Shown: positions 35,001-43,114, numbered from the stretch's first letter. The stretch: 64,000 bases of DNA from Thalassobius sp965218685 (GCF_965218685.1 NZ_OZ244657.1:2480001-2544000); one strand, 5' to 3'. Made by a program: numbers and translations. Notes: a model not told the origin generated them from the letters alone.

Positions 35001-35410
35001 TGGATGTGCGTTTGGGATTGTATCGTCGTCTCAGTGGGTTGCATACCAAAGTTGAACTTGAAGGCTTTGCCGCCGAGCTGATTGACCGCTTTGGAAAACT
35101 GCCTAAAGAGTTGAACACATTGCTTTTGATCGTCCGCATCAAGGCCATGTGCAAACGCGCCGGTATCTCCAAGCTGGACGGCGGCCCCAAGGGGGCCACG
35201 ATTCAGTTCCACAACGACAAGTTCGCCTCGCCTCAGGGGCTGGTGGAATATATCCAGGCGCAAAATGGGCTGGCCAAGGTCAAGGACAACAAGATCGTCG
35301 TGCGCCGCGATTGGGCCAAGGACAGCGACAAGATCAAAGGTGCCTTCGCAATCGCGCGTGATCTGGCCGAAAAGGTGATCGCCGAGCAGAAGCGCAAGAA
35401 AGCAAAGTAG
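31952..35410 (+). CDS. mfd: Transcription-repair coupling factor Mfd
   Basis: 1152 residues, the normal size. The UvrB-homology module comes first (FPGWDCLPYDRVSPH), the RNA polymerase-binding CarD-like domain follows near VVHVDHGIGRYLGLE, and the helicase core has Walker A GDVGFGKTE at about residues 625-633, IIDEEQHFGV (DEEQ) and TATPIPRTL. The TRG motif and C-terminal D7 domain (starting near LGLYRRLSGL) close it. It removes stalled RNA polymerase and recruits UvrA. The start overlaps the upstream membrane-protein gene by 50 bases in another frame. Confidence 0.97.
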   Translation: MSNNPQITIGGAPEGFDAKLILAEVDKATGPVIHIARDDKRLAATEAALRFFAPDMPVVTFPGWDCLPYDRVSPHADISAARMATLAGLVHGMPQRFILLTTLSAAMQRVPAREVLKEAAFTARVDQRINEKALRDFLVRMGFSQAPTVMEPGDYAIRGGIIDIFPPGDTGPVRLDLFGDVLDGARRFDPVSQRTIEKLDLIELAPVSEVILDEAAILRFRQNYRIAFGAAGTDDPLYEAVSAGRKHQGIEHWLPFFHDRLEVLFDYLPKAPITLDDQITPARISRWEGIADQYETRKIAMSQKGRLDTIYKPVPPEQLYLDDTAWHAAIDGRRVVQFHPLPQASGPGVVDAGGRIGRNFSPERQLENVNLFSALNDHINAKIANGPVVVASYSEGARERLDGLLEDEGLLGAVPVSDMGGVGKYGVHLAVWPLEHGFEAPGLTVVSEQDVLGERLVRKQGKRKRAENFLTETQSLAAGDLVVHVDHGIGRYLGLEVVTAAGAAHECLLLEYAEGAKLYLPVENIELLSKYGHDEGLLDRLGGGAWQAKKAKLKERIREMADRLIRVAAERALRTAPALEAQHHAWEAFSARFPYQETDDQLRAIEDVLDDLTSGRPMDRLICGDVGFGKTEVAMRAAFVAAMSGVQVAVIAPTTLLARQHYKSFSERFRGFPLEVHALSRFVSSKQAAKTRDGMARGTVDIVVGTHALLAKNIRFQNLGLLIIDEEQHFGVGHKERLKQMRSDIHVLTLTATPIPRTLQLSLSGVRDLSIIGTPPVDRLAIRTYVSEFDAVTVREALLREHYRGGQSFYVVPRISDLPEIEQFLRDHVPEVSFITAHGQLAATDLDERMNAFYDGKFDVLLATTIVESGLDIPTANTMIVHRADMFGLAQLYQIRGRVGRSKTRAYAYLTTKPRAPLTPAAEKRLRVLGSLDTLGAGFTLASQDLDIRGAGNLLGEEQSGQMRDVGYELYQQMLEEAIAKIKSGEMEGLSDTGDQWAPQINLGVPVLIPEDYVPDLDVRLGLYRRLSGLHTKVELEGFAAELIDRFGKLPKELNTLLLIVRIKAMCKRAGISKLDGGPKGATIQFHNDKFASPQGLVEYIQAQNGLAKVKDNKIVVRRDWAKDSDKIKGAFAIARDLAEKVIAEQKRKKAK

Positions 35411-35416
35411 AGGCGG

Positions 35417-35998
35417 TCAGCCCTTCGCCACGAGAAACGCGCGGATTTTTGGGGCGATCCAGTCCCACAATCCGGGCGCGCCATGGGCGATCTTTGCCCC
35501 GACCTTGGTGGCGACGGTGTCAAAATCCACGTCATATTCCACCCAGCTGCCCCCGCCCGAGGCAAGGTTCTGGTTGGGCGGTTGGAACCGGTCCAGTGAT
35601 TTGGCAAATTTGGCGTCGGGGCTCTGGTTGTCTTCGAATTCCTGCCACAGGGCCCGCAATTGGGTGCCCTGATCCCCGGGAAGCATACCGAAAATCCGGT
35701 CTGCGGCGGCCTGTTCCTGCGCTTCGGTTTCGGCAATGTCATGGGTGCCGAAAATCGGCGCATCGCCAGCGTCGATTTCAACAAGATCATGCAGTAAAAG
35801 CATGCGGATCACGCGGTTGATGTCCACCCCATTGGGGGCGTGTTCGGCAAGCGTCAGGGCATACAATGCCAGATGCCAGCTGTGCTCGCCCGAGTTTTCG
35901 CGCCGCGAGGCGTCGCACAGCAGGGTTGCGCGGGTCACCGTTTTAAGCTTGCAGGCCTCGGTCAGAAAGGCCATCTGCGCGTCCAGACGCTCAGTCAT
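35417..35998 (-). CDS. HD-domain hydrolase, YfbR/HDDC2-like
   Basis: 193 residues. HD metal motif is present: GEHSWHLALYALTLAEH then LLLHDLVEIDAGDAP. This places it with the HD_3 group that includes 5'-deoxynucleotidases (YfbR, HDDC2). Substrate is inferred from the family. It ends 6 bases from the mfd stop, tail to tail. Eight bases of its start overlap the end of the following small gene, on the same strand. Confidence 0.88.
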   Translation of the reverse strand: MTERLDAQMAFLTEACKLKTVTRATLLCDASRRENSGEHSWHLALYALTLAEHAPNGVDINRVIRMLLLHDLVEIDAGDAPIFGTHDIAETEAQEQAAADRIFGMLPGDQGTQLRALWQEFEDNQSPDAKFAKSLDRFQPPNQNLASGGGSWVEYDVDFDTVATKVGAKIAHGAPGLWDWIAPKIRAFLVAKG

Positions 35999-36227
35999 TC
36001 CCCGACTGCGCTTTCAACGCGGCCTCGATCTTGGCGTTCAGCATCTGCCGGGCACGACGTTCGGCCAGACGCACGCGCACCGCGGTCAAAAAGGCCTCTT
36101 GCGTGGTGGTCGAACTGTCGCCCAGCGATTTGCCGATCTGGTCTATCAGCGTTTCGTCGCCCAAGGTCTCGGCCGCTTCGATCGCGTCCTTGGCAAGGGC
36201 GTCGGCAAGATCTTCGGTGATCCCCAT
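35991..36227 (-). CDS. Conserved small helical protein, function unknown
   Basis: 78 residues, acidic at the start and basic near the end: an all-helical pattern (LADALAKDAIEAAETLGDE, then SSTTTQEAFLTAVRVRLAERRARQMLNAKIEAAL). No signal peptide or cysteine. It overlaps the HD gene by eight bases and is seven bases behind the alpha/beta hydrolase gene, so all three are one operon. Codon use and tight packing argue for a real gene. I recognise no function. Confidence 0.7.
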   Translation of the reverse strand: MGITEDLADALAKDAIEAAETLGDETLIDQIGKSLGDSSTTTQEAFLTAVRVRLAERRARQMLNAKIEAALKAQSGND

Positions 36228-36234
36228 GCTGGCC

Positions 36235-36891
36235 TCAGCGTGTGGTTTCGGTCAAACGGCGTTTCACATAGGTGGTGACATTGCCGATCATGTTGTCCAT
36301 CTGCTCTTCTTTTTCAAAGAAGTGCCCGGCGCCTTCGATCTCTTGATGCGTGATGGTGATGCCTTTTTGTTCGTGCAGCTTGCCAACCAACGACGCCGTA
36401 TCCGCAGGAGGGGCCACGCGATCGGCGGTGCCGTTGATGATCAAACCCGAGCTGGGGCAGGGCGCCAGGAACGAGAAATCATACATGTTGGCGGGCGGTG
36501 CGACCGACACAAATCCGGTAATCTCGGGGCGGCGCATCAGCAGCTGCATCCCGATCCAGGCACCAAAGCTGAAACCGGCGACCCAGCAATGCTTGGAATT
36601 GCTGTTCATCGATTGCAGGTAATCCAGCGCCGAAGCGGCGTCAGACAGCTCGCCCACACCCTGGTCATATTCGCCCTGGCTGCGGCCAACACCGCGGAAG
36701 TTAAAACGCAGAACCGTGAAGCCCATGTTGTAGAAGGCGTAGTGCAGATTATACACCACCTTGTTGTTCATGGTGCCGCCAAACTGCGGATGCGGGTGCA
36801 GGACAATGGCGATCGGGGCGTCACGGTCTTTTTGCGGATGATAGCGACCTTCCAGCCGACCTTCGGGACCGGGAAAAATAACCTCGGGCAT
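36235..36891 (-). CDS. Alpha/beta hydrolase
   Basis: 218 residues. The fold marks are visible: VLHPHPQFGGTMNN (oxyanion region), LRFNFRGVGRSQGEYDQGVGE, the nucleophile elbow GFSFGAWIGMQL, INGTADRVAPP (Asp) and EIEGAGHFFE (His). The GFSFG elbow with Ser resembles the dienelactone-hydrolase-like group often called YtmA/YuaR-like; the natural ester is unknown. The ATG is preceded by AGGAGA about ten bases upstream. It is divergent from iscR. Confidence 0.9.
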   Translation of the reverse strand: MPEVIFPGPEGRLEGRYHPQKDRDAPIAIVLHPHPQFGGTMNNKVVYNLHYAFYNMGFTVLRFNFRGVGRSQGEYDQGVGELSDAASALDYLQSMNSNSKHCWVAGFSFGAWIGMQLLMRRPEITGFVSVAPPANMYDFSFLAPCPSSGLIINGTADRVAPPADTASLVGKLHEQKGITITHQEIEGAGHFFEKEEQMDNMIGNVTTYVKRRLTETTR

Positions 36892-36925
36892 ATGTCTTGC
36901 GTCTCTCCTCGCTGGGCCGTTCATT

Positions 36926-36963
36926 CTTGACAAATTTGGTCAAGCTGCTTAGAACGGTTCTAA
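36926..36963 (+). promoter_or_regulatory. iscR-suf promoter with two inverted-repeat operators
   Basis: A promoter TTGACA (36927-36932), 17 bases, TAGAAC (36950-36955) is covered by two inverted repeats. The left one, 36926-36944, has 6 bp arms CTTGAC/GTCAAG around a 7-base spacer and includes the -35. The right one, TTAGAACGGTTCTAA at 36949-36963, is a perfect 15-base palindrome and includes the -10. From memory the right one resembles the ICE/Irr box and the left one the iron-Rhodo box assigned to IscR in Rhodobacterales. The leader is about 86 bases to the iscR GTG. Confidence 0.7.
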
Positions 36964-37047
36964 TTCTTCCCTGGCAGGGCCAGTGGGCTGCAATGCAGAT
37001 AAGCCTTGTAGGCCGTATCGTCAATCAATTCACGAGGGAATCGAGGC

Positions 37048-37509
37048 GTGAAACTTAGCACAAAAGGACGATATGCGATGGTTGCGCTGGCTGATATCGC
37101 TCTGCAACCGGCGCAAACGCTGGTTTCCTTGGGCGATATCTCGAAGCGGCAGGACATTTCCTTGGCCTATCTGGAACAACTATTCGTCAAGCTGCGCCGT
37201 GCGGGGCTGGTGGAATCGGTGCGTGGTCCTGGTGGTGGGTACCGTCTAGCGCGCCCGCCAAGCGAGATTCGCGTGGTCGAGGTGCTAAGCGCCGTGGATG
37301 AAACCGTGGATGCCATGCACAAGGGCGCTGGCGCCAGCGGCGGGGCCTCGGGCAGCCGTGCGCAATCAATGACCAACCGCTTGTGGCAAAGCCTGAGCGC
37401 AAATGTCTATGTCTTCTTGCATAACGCACGTCTTTCGGATGTGATCGACAACTCTCTGGCGCCGTGTCCGGCAGTGCCCGGTCTTTTCGCGGTGGTGGAC
37501 GAGGACTGA
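37048..37509 (+). CDS. iscR: Rrf2-family regulator IscR, cysteine-triad-free type
   Basis: 153 residues from a GTG start with an AGGGAAT ribosome site. The winged helix (KLSTKGRYAMVALADIAL, ISKRQDISLAYLEQLFVKLRRAGLV, GPGGGYRLARP) is Rrf2/IscR-like. The loop that holds three cluster cysteines in E. coli IscR has instead KGAGASGGASGSRAQS, with none. The only Cys is residue 140 (LAPCPAV). A single-cysteine ligation type is known for Rhodobacter sphaeroides IscR. It should read Fe-S or iron status and control the suf operon it heads. The stop overlaps the next ATG (TGATG). Confidence 0.9.
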   Translation: MKLSTKGRYAMVALADIALQPAQTLVSLGDISKRQDISLAYLEQLFVKLRRAGLVESVRGPGGGYRLARPPSEIRVVEVLSAVDETVDAMHKGAGASGGASGSRAQSMTNRLWQSLSANVYVFLHNARLSDVIDNSLAPCPAVPGLFAVVDED

Positions 37510-38552
37510 TGTCGCGGGTCTATCTGGATCATAATGCAACAACCCCCATGCGCCCCGAAGCCAAAGCAGCGGTGATTGCGGCCATGGACGTTGTGGGCAA
37601 CCCGTCCAGCGTGCATGCCGAAGGGCGCGCCGCAAAGGGATTGGTTGAACGCGCGCGCGCGCAGGTATCGGCGGCTTTGGGGGCTGACGGGGCGGATGTG
37701 ATCTTTACCTCGGGCGCGACCGAGGCCGCTGCGTTGATCTGCGCGGGCCGGGGGCTGAAGGGCGCTGCGGTCGAGCATGATGCGGTTCTGTCTTGGATAG
37801 ATCCGGTGCTGCTGGTCGATGCCGATGGGCGCGTGACGGTCGAGGAACCGGCGGGCTCAACGTTGCAGCTGGCCAATTCGGAAACCGGTGTGGTGCAGGA
37901 CCTGCCCGATGGGTTGGCCGTAAGTGATGCAACGCAGGGTTTCGGCAAGATACCGTTTGCCTTCAACTGGTGTGGTGCTCAGGCGGTGCTGGTCTCGGCG
38001 CACAAGCTGGGTGGCCCCAAGGGGATCGGCGCGCTGGTGGTCAAGCGGGGCACCGAAGTTGCCGCTCAGCTGAAAGGCGGAGGTCAGGAAATGGGCCGCC
38101 GCGCCGGCACCGAGAACATCCCCGGCATTGCTGGCTTTGGCGCAGCGGCCGAGGCTGCGGTCCGTGATCTGGCGAATGGCCGCTGGGACGAAGTGCAGGG
38201 CTTGCGTAATTTGTTGGAAGAGGCCATTGAGGCCGAGGCGAGAGATACTATTTTTGTCGGGAAAGGTGCAAAGCGTCTTCCCAATACTGCGTGTTTTGCA
38301 ACGCCCGGCTGGAAAGGCGAAACACAGGTTATGCAATTGGATCTTGCGGGGTTTGCCATTTCGGCGGGCTCGGCCTGTTCCTCGGGAAAATTGCGTGCCA
38401 GCCCGGTTTTGCGGGCCATGGGCTATGACGAAGAGGCTGCCAAGGGCGCGATCCGCGTTTCACTGGGGCTGGAGACGACAAAACAGGACGTGCTGCGCTT
38501 TGCTGAAAGCTGGCTGTCCAAACAACAGAAGTTTCGTGCCCGCGTGGCATGA
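37509..38552 (+). CDS. Class V cysteine desulfurase, IscS/NifS-like
   Basis: 347 residues. PLP lysine is in SAHKLGGPKG, and the catalytic Cys in SAGSACSSGKL, both of the group I (IscS/NifS) type with a long flexible loop; N-terminal MSRVYLDHNATTPMRPEA and FTSGATEAAAL are intact. It draws sulfur from cysteine for Fe-S cluster building. It starts inside the iscR stop. No iscU lies near. A second desulfurase, sufS, ends the same operon, so the two may serve different acceptors. Confidence 0.93.
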   Translation: MSRVYLDHNATTPMRPEAKAAVIAAMDVVGNPSSVHAEGRAAKGLVERARAQVSAALGADGADVIFTSGATEAAALICAGRGLKGAAVEHDAVLSWIDPVLLVDADGRVTVEEPAGSTLQLANSETGVVQDLPDGLAVSDATQGFGKIPFAFNWCGAQAVLVSAHKLGGPKGIGALVVKRGTEVAAQLKGGGQEMGRRAGTENIPGIAGFGAAAEAAVRDLANGRWDEVQGLRNLLEEAIEAEARDTIFVGKGAKRLPNTACFATPGWKGETQVMQLDLAGFAISAGSACSSGKLRASPVLRAMGYDEEAAKGAIRVSLGLETTKQDVLRFAESWLSKQQKFRARVA

Positions 38553-38579
38553 GACAAAGACGCGAACAAGAGGTGCATC

Positions 38580-40103
38580 ATGGCTGCTTTGGATCAAAGC
38601 GACGTTAAAGAAGGGGTTGACCAGGAAACGGTCGATGCCGTGCGCGAAGTCGGCGGCAAGTACAAGTACGGCTGGGAAACCGATATCGAGATGGAGTACG
38701 CGCCCAAGGGTGTGAACGCCGATATCGTCCGGCTGATCAGCAGCAAGAATGACGAGCCCGAATGGATGACCGAATGGCGTCTGCAAGCGCTGGAGCGGTG
38801 GACCAAGATGGAAGAGCCCAAATGGGCCATGGTCAGCTATCCCGAGATCGATTTCCAGGACCAATATTACTATGCCCGTCCCAAATCGATGGAGGAGAAG
38901 CCCAAGTCGCTGGACGAGGTCGATCCCAAGCTGTTGGCGACCTATGAAAAGCTGGGCATCCCGCTGAAAGAACAGATGATCCTGGCCGGTGTCGAAGGCG
39001 CCGAGGATATGCCCGCCGAGGGCCGTAAGGTTGCTGTGGATGCGGTGTTCGACTCTGTCAGTGTTGGTACCACATTCCAGGCCGAGCTGAAAAAAGCCGG
39101 CGTCATCTTCTGCTCGATCTCCGAGGCGATCCGCGAACACCCCGAACTGGTCAAGAAATACCTGGGCACCGTGGTGCCGCAGTCGGATAACTATTACGCC
39201 ACGCTGAACTCGGCCGTGTTCTCGGACGGCTCGTTCGTTTACGTGCCCCCCGGTGTGCGCTGCCCGATGGAGCTGTCGACCTATTTCCGCATCAACGCCG
39301 AAAATACCGGTCAGTTCGAACGCACCCTGATCATCGCCGACAAAGGCAGCTATGTGTCCTATCTGGAAGGCTGCACCGCGCCCCAGCGTGACACCGCGCA
39401 GCTGCACGCGGCCGTGGTCGAGATCATTCTGGAAGAAGACGCCGAGGTGAAATACTCGACCGTTCAGAACTGGTATCCCGGTGATGAAGAGGGCAACGGC
39501 GGTATCTACAATTTCGTGACCAAGCGGGCCGATTGCCGCGGGGATCGCTCCAAGGTGATGTGGACGCAGGTGGAAACCGGCTCGGCAGTGACCTGGAAAT
39601 ACCCGTCCTGCATCCTGCGCGGCGACGAAAGCCAGGGCGAGTTCTACTCGATCGCCATCGCCAACAACATGCAGCAGGCCGATACCGGCACGAAAATGGT
39701 GCATCTGGGCAAGAACACCAAGTCCCGCATCGTGTCCAAAGGTATCAGCGCCGGCAAGGCGCAGAACACCTATCGCGGGCTGGTGTCCATGCACCCCAAG
39801 GCCAAGAACGGGCGGAACTACACCCAATGTGACAGCCTGCTGATCGGCGATAAATGCGGGGCCCATACGGTTCCCTATATCGAGGTCAAGAATAACTCGT
39901 CCCGCGTCGAACACGAGGCAACCACCTCCAAGGTGGATGACGATCAGCTGTTCTACTGCCGTCAACGCGGCATGGACGAGGAAGAGGCCGTCGCGCTGGT
40001 TGTGAACGGGTTCTGTAAGGACGTGTTGCAGGCGCTGCCGATGGAATTCGCCATGGAAGCACAGCAGTTGGTGGCGATCTCTCTGGAAGGGTCCGTAGGT
40101 TAA
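38580..40103 (+). CDS. sufB: Fe-S cluster scaffold SufB
   Basis: 507 residues, slightly longer than E. coli SufB. The conserved core YYYARPKSMEEKPKSLDEVD, KYLGTVVPQSDNYYATLNSAVFSDGSF, and QLFYCRQRGMDEEEA with the sulfur-transfer Cys are present, along with ENTGQFERTLIIADKGSYVSYLEGC. Forms the SufBC2D scaffold in the cytoplasm. It has an AAGAGG ribosome site 8 bases before ATG. Confidence 0.97.
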   Translation: MAALDQSDVKEGVDQETVDAVREVGGKYKYGWETDIEMEYAPKGVNADIVRLISSKNDEPEWMTEWRLQALERWTKMEEPKWAMVSYPEIDFQDQYYYARPKSMEEKPKSLDEVDPKLLATYEKLGIPLKEQMILAGVEGAEDMPAEGRKVAVDAVFDSVSVGTTFQAELKKAGVIFCSISEAIREHPELVKKYLGTVVPQSDNYYATLNSAVFSDGSFVYVPPGVRCPMELSTYFRINAENTGQFERTLIIADKGSYVSYLEGCTAPQRDTAQLHAAVVEIILEEDAEVKYSTVQNWYPGDEEGNGGIYNFVTKRADCRGDRSKVMWTQVETGSAVTWKYPSCILRGDESQGEFYSIAIANNMQQADTGTKMVHLGKNTKSRIVSKGISAGKAQNTYRGLVSMHPKAKNGRNYTQCDSLLIGDKCGAHTVPYIEVKNNSSRVEHEATTSKVDDDQLFYCRQRGMDEEEAVALVVNGFCKDVLQALPMEFAMEAQQLVAISLEGSVG

Positions 40104-40136
40104 GTTTGGCCTGTATCATGTTGAAAAGGTGCTAAA

Positions 40137-40451
40137 ATGATCATTACTACTACTCCTTCGATCGAAGGTCGCAGTATTACCGCCTACAAGGGCATCGTCG
40201 TGGGCGAAGCCATTATGGGCGCCAACGTTGTGCGGGATCTGTTCGCCAGCGTCACCGACATCATCGGGGGCCGCTCGGGTGCCTATGAATCCAAGCTGCA
40301 GGATGCCCGCGACACGGCCCTGCGTGAGCTGCAGGAACGCGCTGCCATTTTAGGTGCCAATGCGGTCGTCGGCGTGGATCTGGATTACGAAGTTGTCGGC
40401 CAGTCAATGCTGATGGTCTCGGCTTCGGGCACCGCAGTGATGGTTGAATGA
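40137..40451 (+). CDS. YbjQ/UPF0145 family protein
   Basis: 104 residues, no Cys. The family pattern is clear: MIITTTPSIEGRSI, YKGIVVGEAIMGANVVRDLFA, GGRSGAYESKLQDAR and GANAVVGVDLDYEVVG. These pentamer-forming proteins are often listed as heavy-metal-binding; that activity is not shown by the sequence. It sits inside the suf operon between sufB and sufC. A GTGC-free 117-base gap, holding a GGGGC-GCCCC hairpin, separates it from sufC. Confidence 0.9.
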   Translation: MIITTTPSIEGRSITAYKGIVVGEAIMGANVVRDLFASVTDIIGGRSGAYESKLQDARDTALRELQERAAILGANAVVGVDLDYEVVGQSMLMVSASGTAVMVE

Positions 40452-40568
40452 ATTAAGCGGGGCGCAGGCCCCAAGGAACAACGGCCTTGCCCCTGGAACG
40501 CGCTAGAAAACAGCCAGGGATCCAGGCCAGACAGCGCAGCAATGCGCAGTGATTGAAAAGGGAAAAAC

Positions 40569-41324
40569 ATGCTGGAAATCAAGAACCTGCAGGTCAAACT
40601 TGAAGAAGAAGACAAGCAGATCCTGAAGGGGGTCGACCTGTCAATCGAAGCGGGCTCGGTCCATGCGATCATGGGGCCCAACGGGTCAGGGAAATCGACG
40701 CTTTCCTACGTTCTGTCCGGCAAGGATGGCTATGAGGTCATCGACGGCGAAGCAACCTTGGAAGGCGAAGACATTCTGGAAATGGAGCCCGAAGAGCGCG
40801 CCGCAGCCGGCTTGTTCCTGGCGTTCCAATATCCGGTGGAAATCCCCGGTGTGGGCAACATGACGTTCCTGCGGACGGCCGTGAATGCGCAACGCAAGGC
40901 GCGCGGCGAAGAAGAGCTGTCGGCAACCGATTTCCTCAAAGAGGTCCGCGCCAAGGCCAAGACCCTGAAAATCGACGCGGACATGCTGAAACGTCCGGTG
41001 AATGTTGGCTTCTCGGGTGGTGAGAAAAAGCGGAACGAGATCCTGCAAATGGCTATGCTGCAGCCAAAGATGTGCATCCTGGACGAGACCGACTCGGGTC
41101 TGGATGTGGACGCGATGAAGCTGGTGTCCGAGGGCGTGAACGCGCTGCGCGACGCGGGCCGCTCGTTCCTGGTGATCACCCACTACCAACGTCTGCTGGA
41201 TCACATCAAACCTGATGTGGTGCACATCATGGCTGCCGGTCGCATCATCAAATCCGGTGGTCCCGAGCTGGCCCTGGAAGTCGAGAAGAACGGCTATGCC
41301 GACATCCTGGCGGAGATCGAATAA
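40569..41324 (+). CDS. sufC: Fe-S assembly ATPase SufC
   Basis: 251 residues. ABC ATPase with Walker A GPNGSGKST, signature FSGGEKKR, Walker B CILDETDSGLD and the H-loop ITHYQRLL. It drives the SufBC2D scaffold. The AAGGGAAAAAC ribosome site is good. The last base overlaps the sufD ATG. Confidence 0.97.
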   Translation: MLEIKNLQVKLEEEDKQILKGVDLSIEAGSVHAIMGPNGSGKSTLSYVLSGKDGYEVIDGEATLEGEDILEMEPEERAAAGLFLAFQYPVEIPGVGNMTFLRTAVNAQRKARGEEELSATDFLKEVRAKAKTLKIDADMLKRPVNVGFSGGEKKRNEILQMAMLQPKMCILDETDSGLDVDAMKLVSEGVNALRDAGRSFLVITHYQRLLDHIKPDVVHIMAAGRIIKSGGPELALEVEKNGYADILAEIE

Positions 41325-42613
41325 TGGCAGCGCTGCAGGCAAAACTCGAGGCGACACAGACGCGTCTTGCCGATGTCTCGTTGCCGGCTTCTGGCGGCTG
41401 GCTAGCCGCGGCGCGACAGGATGCCTTGGCGCGCGTGCGTGCCATGGGTCTGCCCGTGCGCCGGGATGAGTACTGGAAATACACGCGTCCTGACACTCTG
41501 ACGGCGCAGGTGGCCCCCGCAGCCGCCCTGTTTGATACCGGCGACGAAATTCCTGTTTTCAACGATGTGGATCGTCTGAAGCTGGTCTTTCAGGACGGCG
41601 TCTTTGATGCCGAGGCTAGCGACGACTTGACCCTTGAAGGGATCGAGATCGAACGTTTGGAAACCGCAGGCGCTGCAGATATTCATTGGGCCAAGGACAG
41701 CTATGGCGTGCTTGAAGCAAACGGTCAGGCCCCGGTCGAACGTCCGCTGGCCGCGCTGAACACCGCTTTGGCAACCGATGGTGTGCTGATCCGGGTTTCT
41801 GCGACCCCCAGCAAGCCGGTCAGCCTGGTCTACATTCATGGCTCGGACAGCTCGGACGCGGTGTTGCACCACGTTGTTAAGGTCGAGGAAGGTGCCTCGT
41901 TCACCTTGCTGGAAAACGGCCCCGCCGCTGCGCGTTTCAACAAATGCATGGAGGTCGAAGTTGCCGACAAAGCGCAATTCCACCATGTCCGCGCTCAGGG
42001 CCGCGACCACGAACGCCGTGCCGCCACCCATATTTTTGCCCGTCTGGGCACCGAAAGCGTGTTCAAAAGCTTTACCCTGACCGCCAATGGCGTGTTGACC
42101 CGCAATGAATGCTTTATCGAGCTGCTGGGCGATAACGCCGTGGCGCATGTGGCCGGCGCTTGCATGGGGGATGGCGATTTTCATCACGATGACACGGTTT
42201 TCGTGACGCATGACGCGCTGAACTGCGAAAGCCGCCAGGTGTTCAAGAAAGTGCTTCGCAACGGGGCGACTGGCGTGTTCCAGGGTAAGATCCTGGTGAA
42301 GGCCGGCGCTCAGAAAACCGATGGCTACCAGATCAGCCAATCGCTGTTGCTGGACGACGACAGCCAGTTCCTGGCCAAGCCCGAGCTTGAGATTTACGCA
42401 GATGACGTGGCCTGTTCGCACGGCTCGACCTCGGGGGCGATCGACGAAGATGCGCTGTTCTATCTGCGTTCGCGCGGAGTGCCGACGCACGAAGCGACGG
42501 ACCTTTTGGTTCTGGCCTTCCTTGCCGAAGCCGTTGACGAGATCGAGGCCGAAGAGCTTCGCAACGAGATCGTCAGCCGTCTGGAAGGCTGGCTGGAGCG
42601 TCGGCGCGACTGA
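41324..42613 (+). CDS. sufD: Fe-S assembly protein SufD
   Basis: 429 residues. SufBD core domain near the C-terminus (CMGDGDFHHDDTVFVTHDALNCESRQVF, then GKILVKAGAQKTDGYQ, CSHGSTSGAIDEDALFYLRSRG, with the conserved His/Cys pair). The N-terminus begins with helical residues up to VRRDEYWKYTRPD. Partner of SufB in the scaffold. Start overlaps sufC (TAATG), end overlaps the following gene (TGATG). Confidence 0.96.
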   Translation: MAALQAKLEATQTRLADVSLPASGGWLAAARQDALARVRAMGLPVRRDEYWKYTRPDTLTAQVAPAAALFDTGDEIPVFNDVDRLKLVFQDGVFDAEASDDLTLEGIEIERLETAGAADIHWAKDSYGVLEANGQAPVERPLAALNTALATDGVLIRVSATPSKPVSLVYIHGSDSSDAVLHHVVKVEEGASFTLLENGPAAARFNKCMEVEVADKAQFHHVRAQGRDHERRAATHIFARLGTESVFKSFTLTANGVLTRNECFIELLGDNAVAHVAGACMGDGDFHHDDTVFVTHDALNCESRQVFKKVLRNGATGVFQGKILVKAGAQKTDGYQISQSLLLDDDSQFLAKPELEIYADDVACSHGSTSGAIDEDALFYLRSRGVPTHEATDLLVLAFLAEAVDEIEAEELRNEIVSRLEGWLERRRD

Positions 42614-43110
42614 TGGGTGTCACCTCGGACATAGTTACCAGCTATCGCCGGCCTGGGCGCGTAGTTGCGCGTCTGCTGCAGATGGGGCAACGCGAAGATC
42701 GGGCGCTGGCCATCCTGATGGCCGGTTGCACCGTGGTGTTCGTCGCGCAATGGCCGCGACTGGCGCGTCAGGCGCATCTGGACCCCGAGGTAGAGCTTAA
42801 CATGCTGTTGGGCGCCACTTTGCTGGCCTGGGTGATGATTGCGCCACTGCTGTTGTATGCGCTGGCCTTCATCTCTCATCTTGTGGCCCGCGCCGCAGGA
42901 GGCAAGGGTACGGGATATGGCGCGCGGATTGCGCTGTTCTGGGCGCTGCTGGCCTCGTCTCCGCTTTTGTTGCTGCAAGGGATGGTTGCGGGTTTTATTG
43001 GGGCCGGGGGCGCCCTGACACTGGTTGGTCTTATCTGGCTGGTGGTATTTCTGTGGTTCTGGATTTCAGGGCTGAGGCAGGCTGAATGGCCGCCCGCTCA
43101 GAAGGGATAA
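42613..43110 (+). CDS. Yip1-like membrane protein, first of a pair
   Basis: 165 residues with four hydrophobic helices (ALAILMAGCTVVFVAQW; MLLGATLLAWVMIAPLLLYAL; IALFWALLASSPLLLLQGM; ALTLVGLIWLVVFLWFW). The pattern resembles the YIP1 domain. It is read directly off the sufD stop and precedes a second membrane gene by four bases. Function is unknown; position within the suf operon is conserved in Rhodobacteraceae as far as I recall. Confidence 0.8.
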   Translation: MGVTSDIVTSYRRPGRVVARLLQMGQREDRALAILMAGCTVVFVAQWPRLARQAHLDPEVELNMLLGATLLAWVMIAPLLLYALAFISHLVARAAGGKGTGYGARIALFWALLASSPLLLLQGMVAGFIGAGGALTLVGLIWLVVFLWFWISGLRQAEWPPAQKG

Positions 43111-43114
43111 GGCA

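Noticed and set aside
37048..37509. Naming the Rrf2 regulator RirA
   Set aside because: RirA of Rhizobiales keeps three cysteines and regulates iron uptake; this protein lacks them and heads the suf operon, which fits the Rhodobacteraceae IscR.
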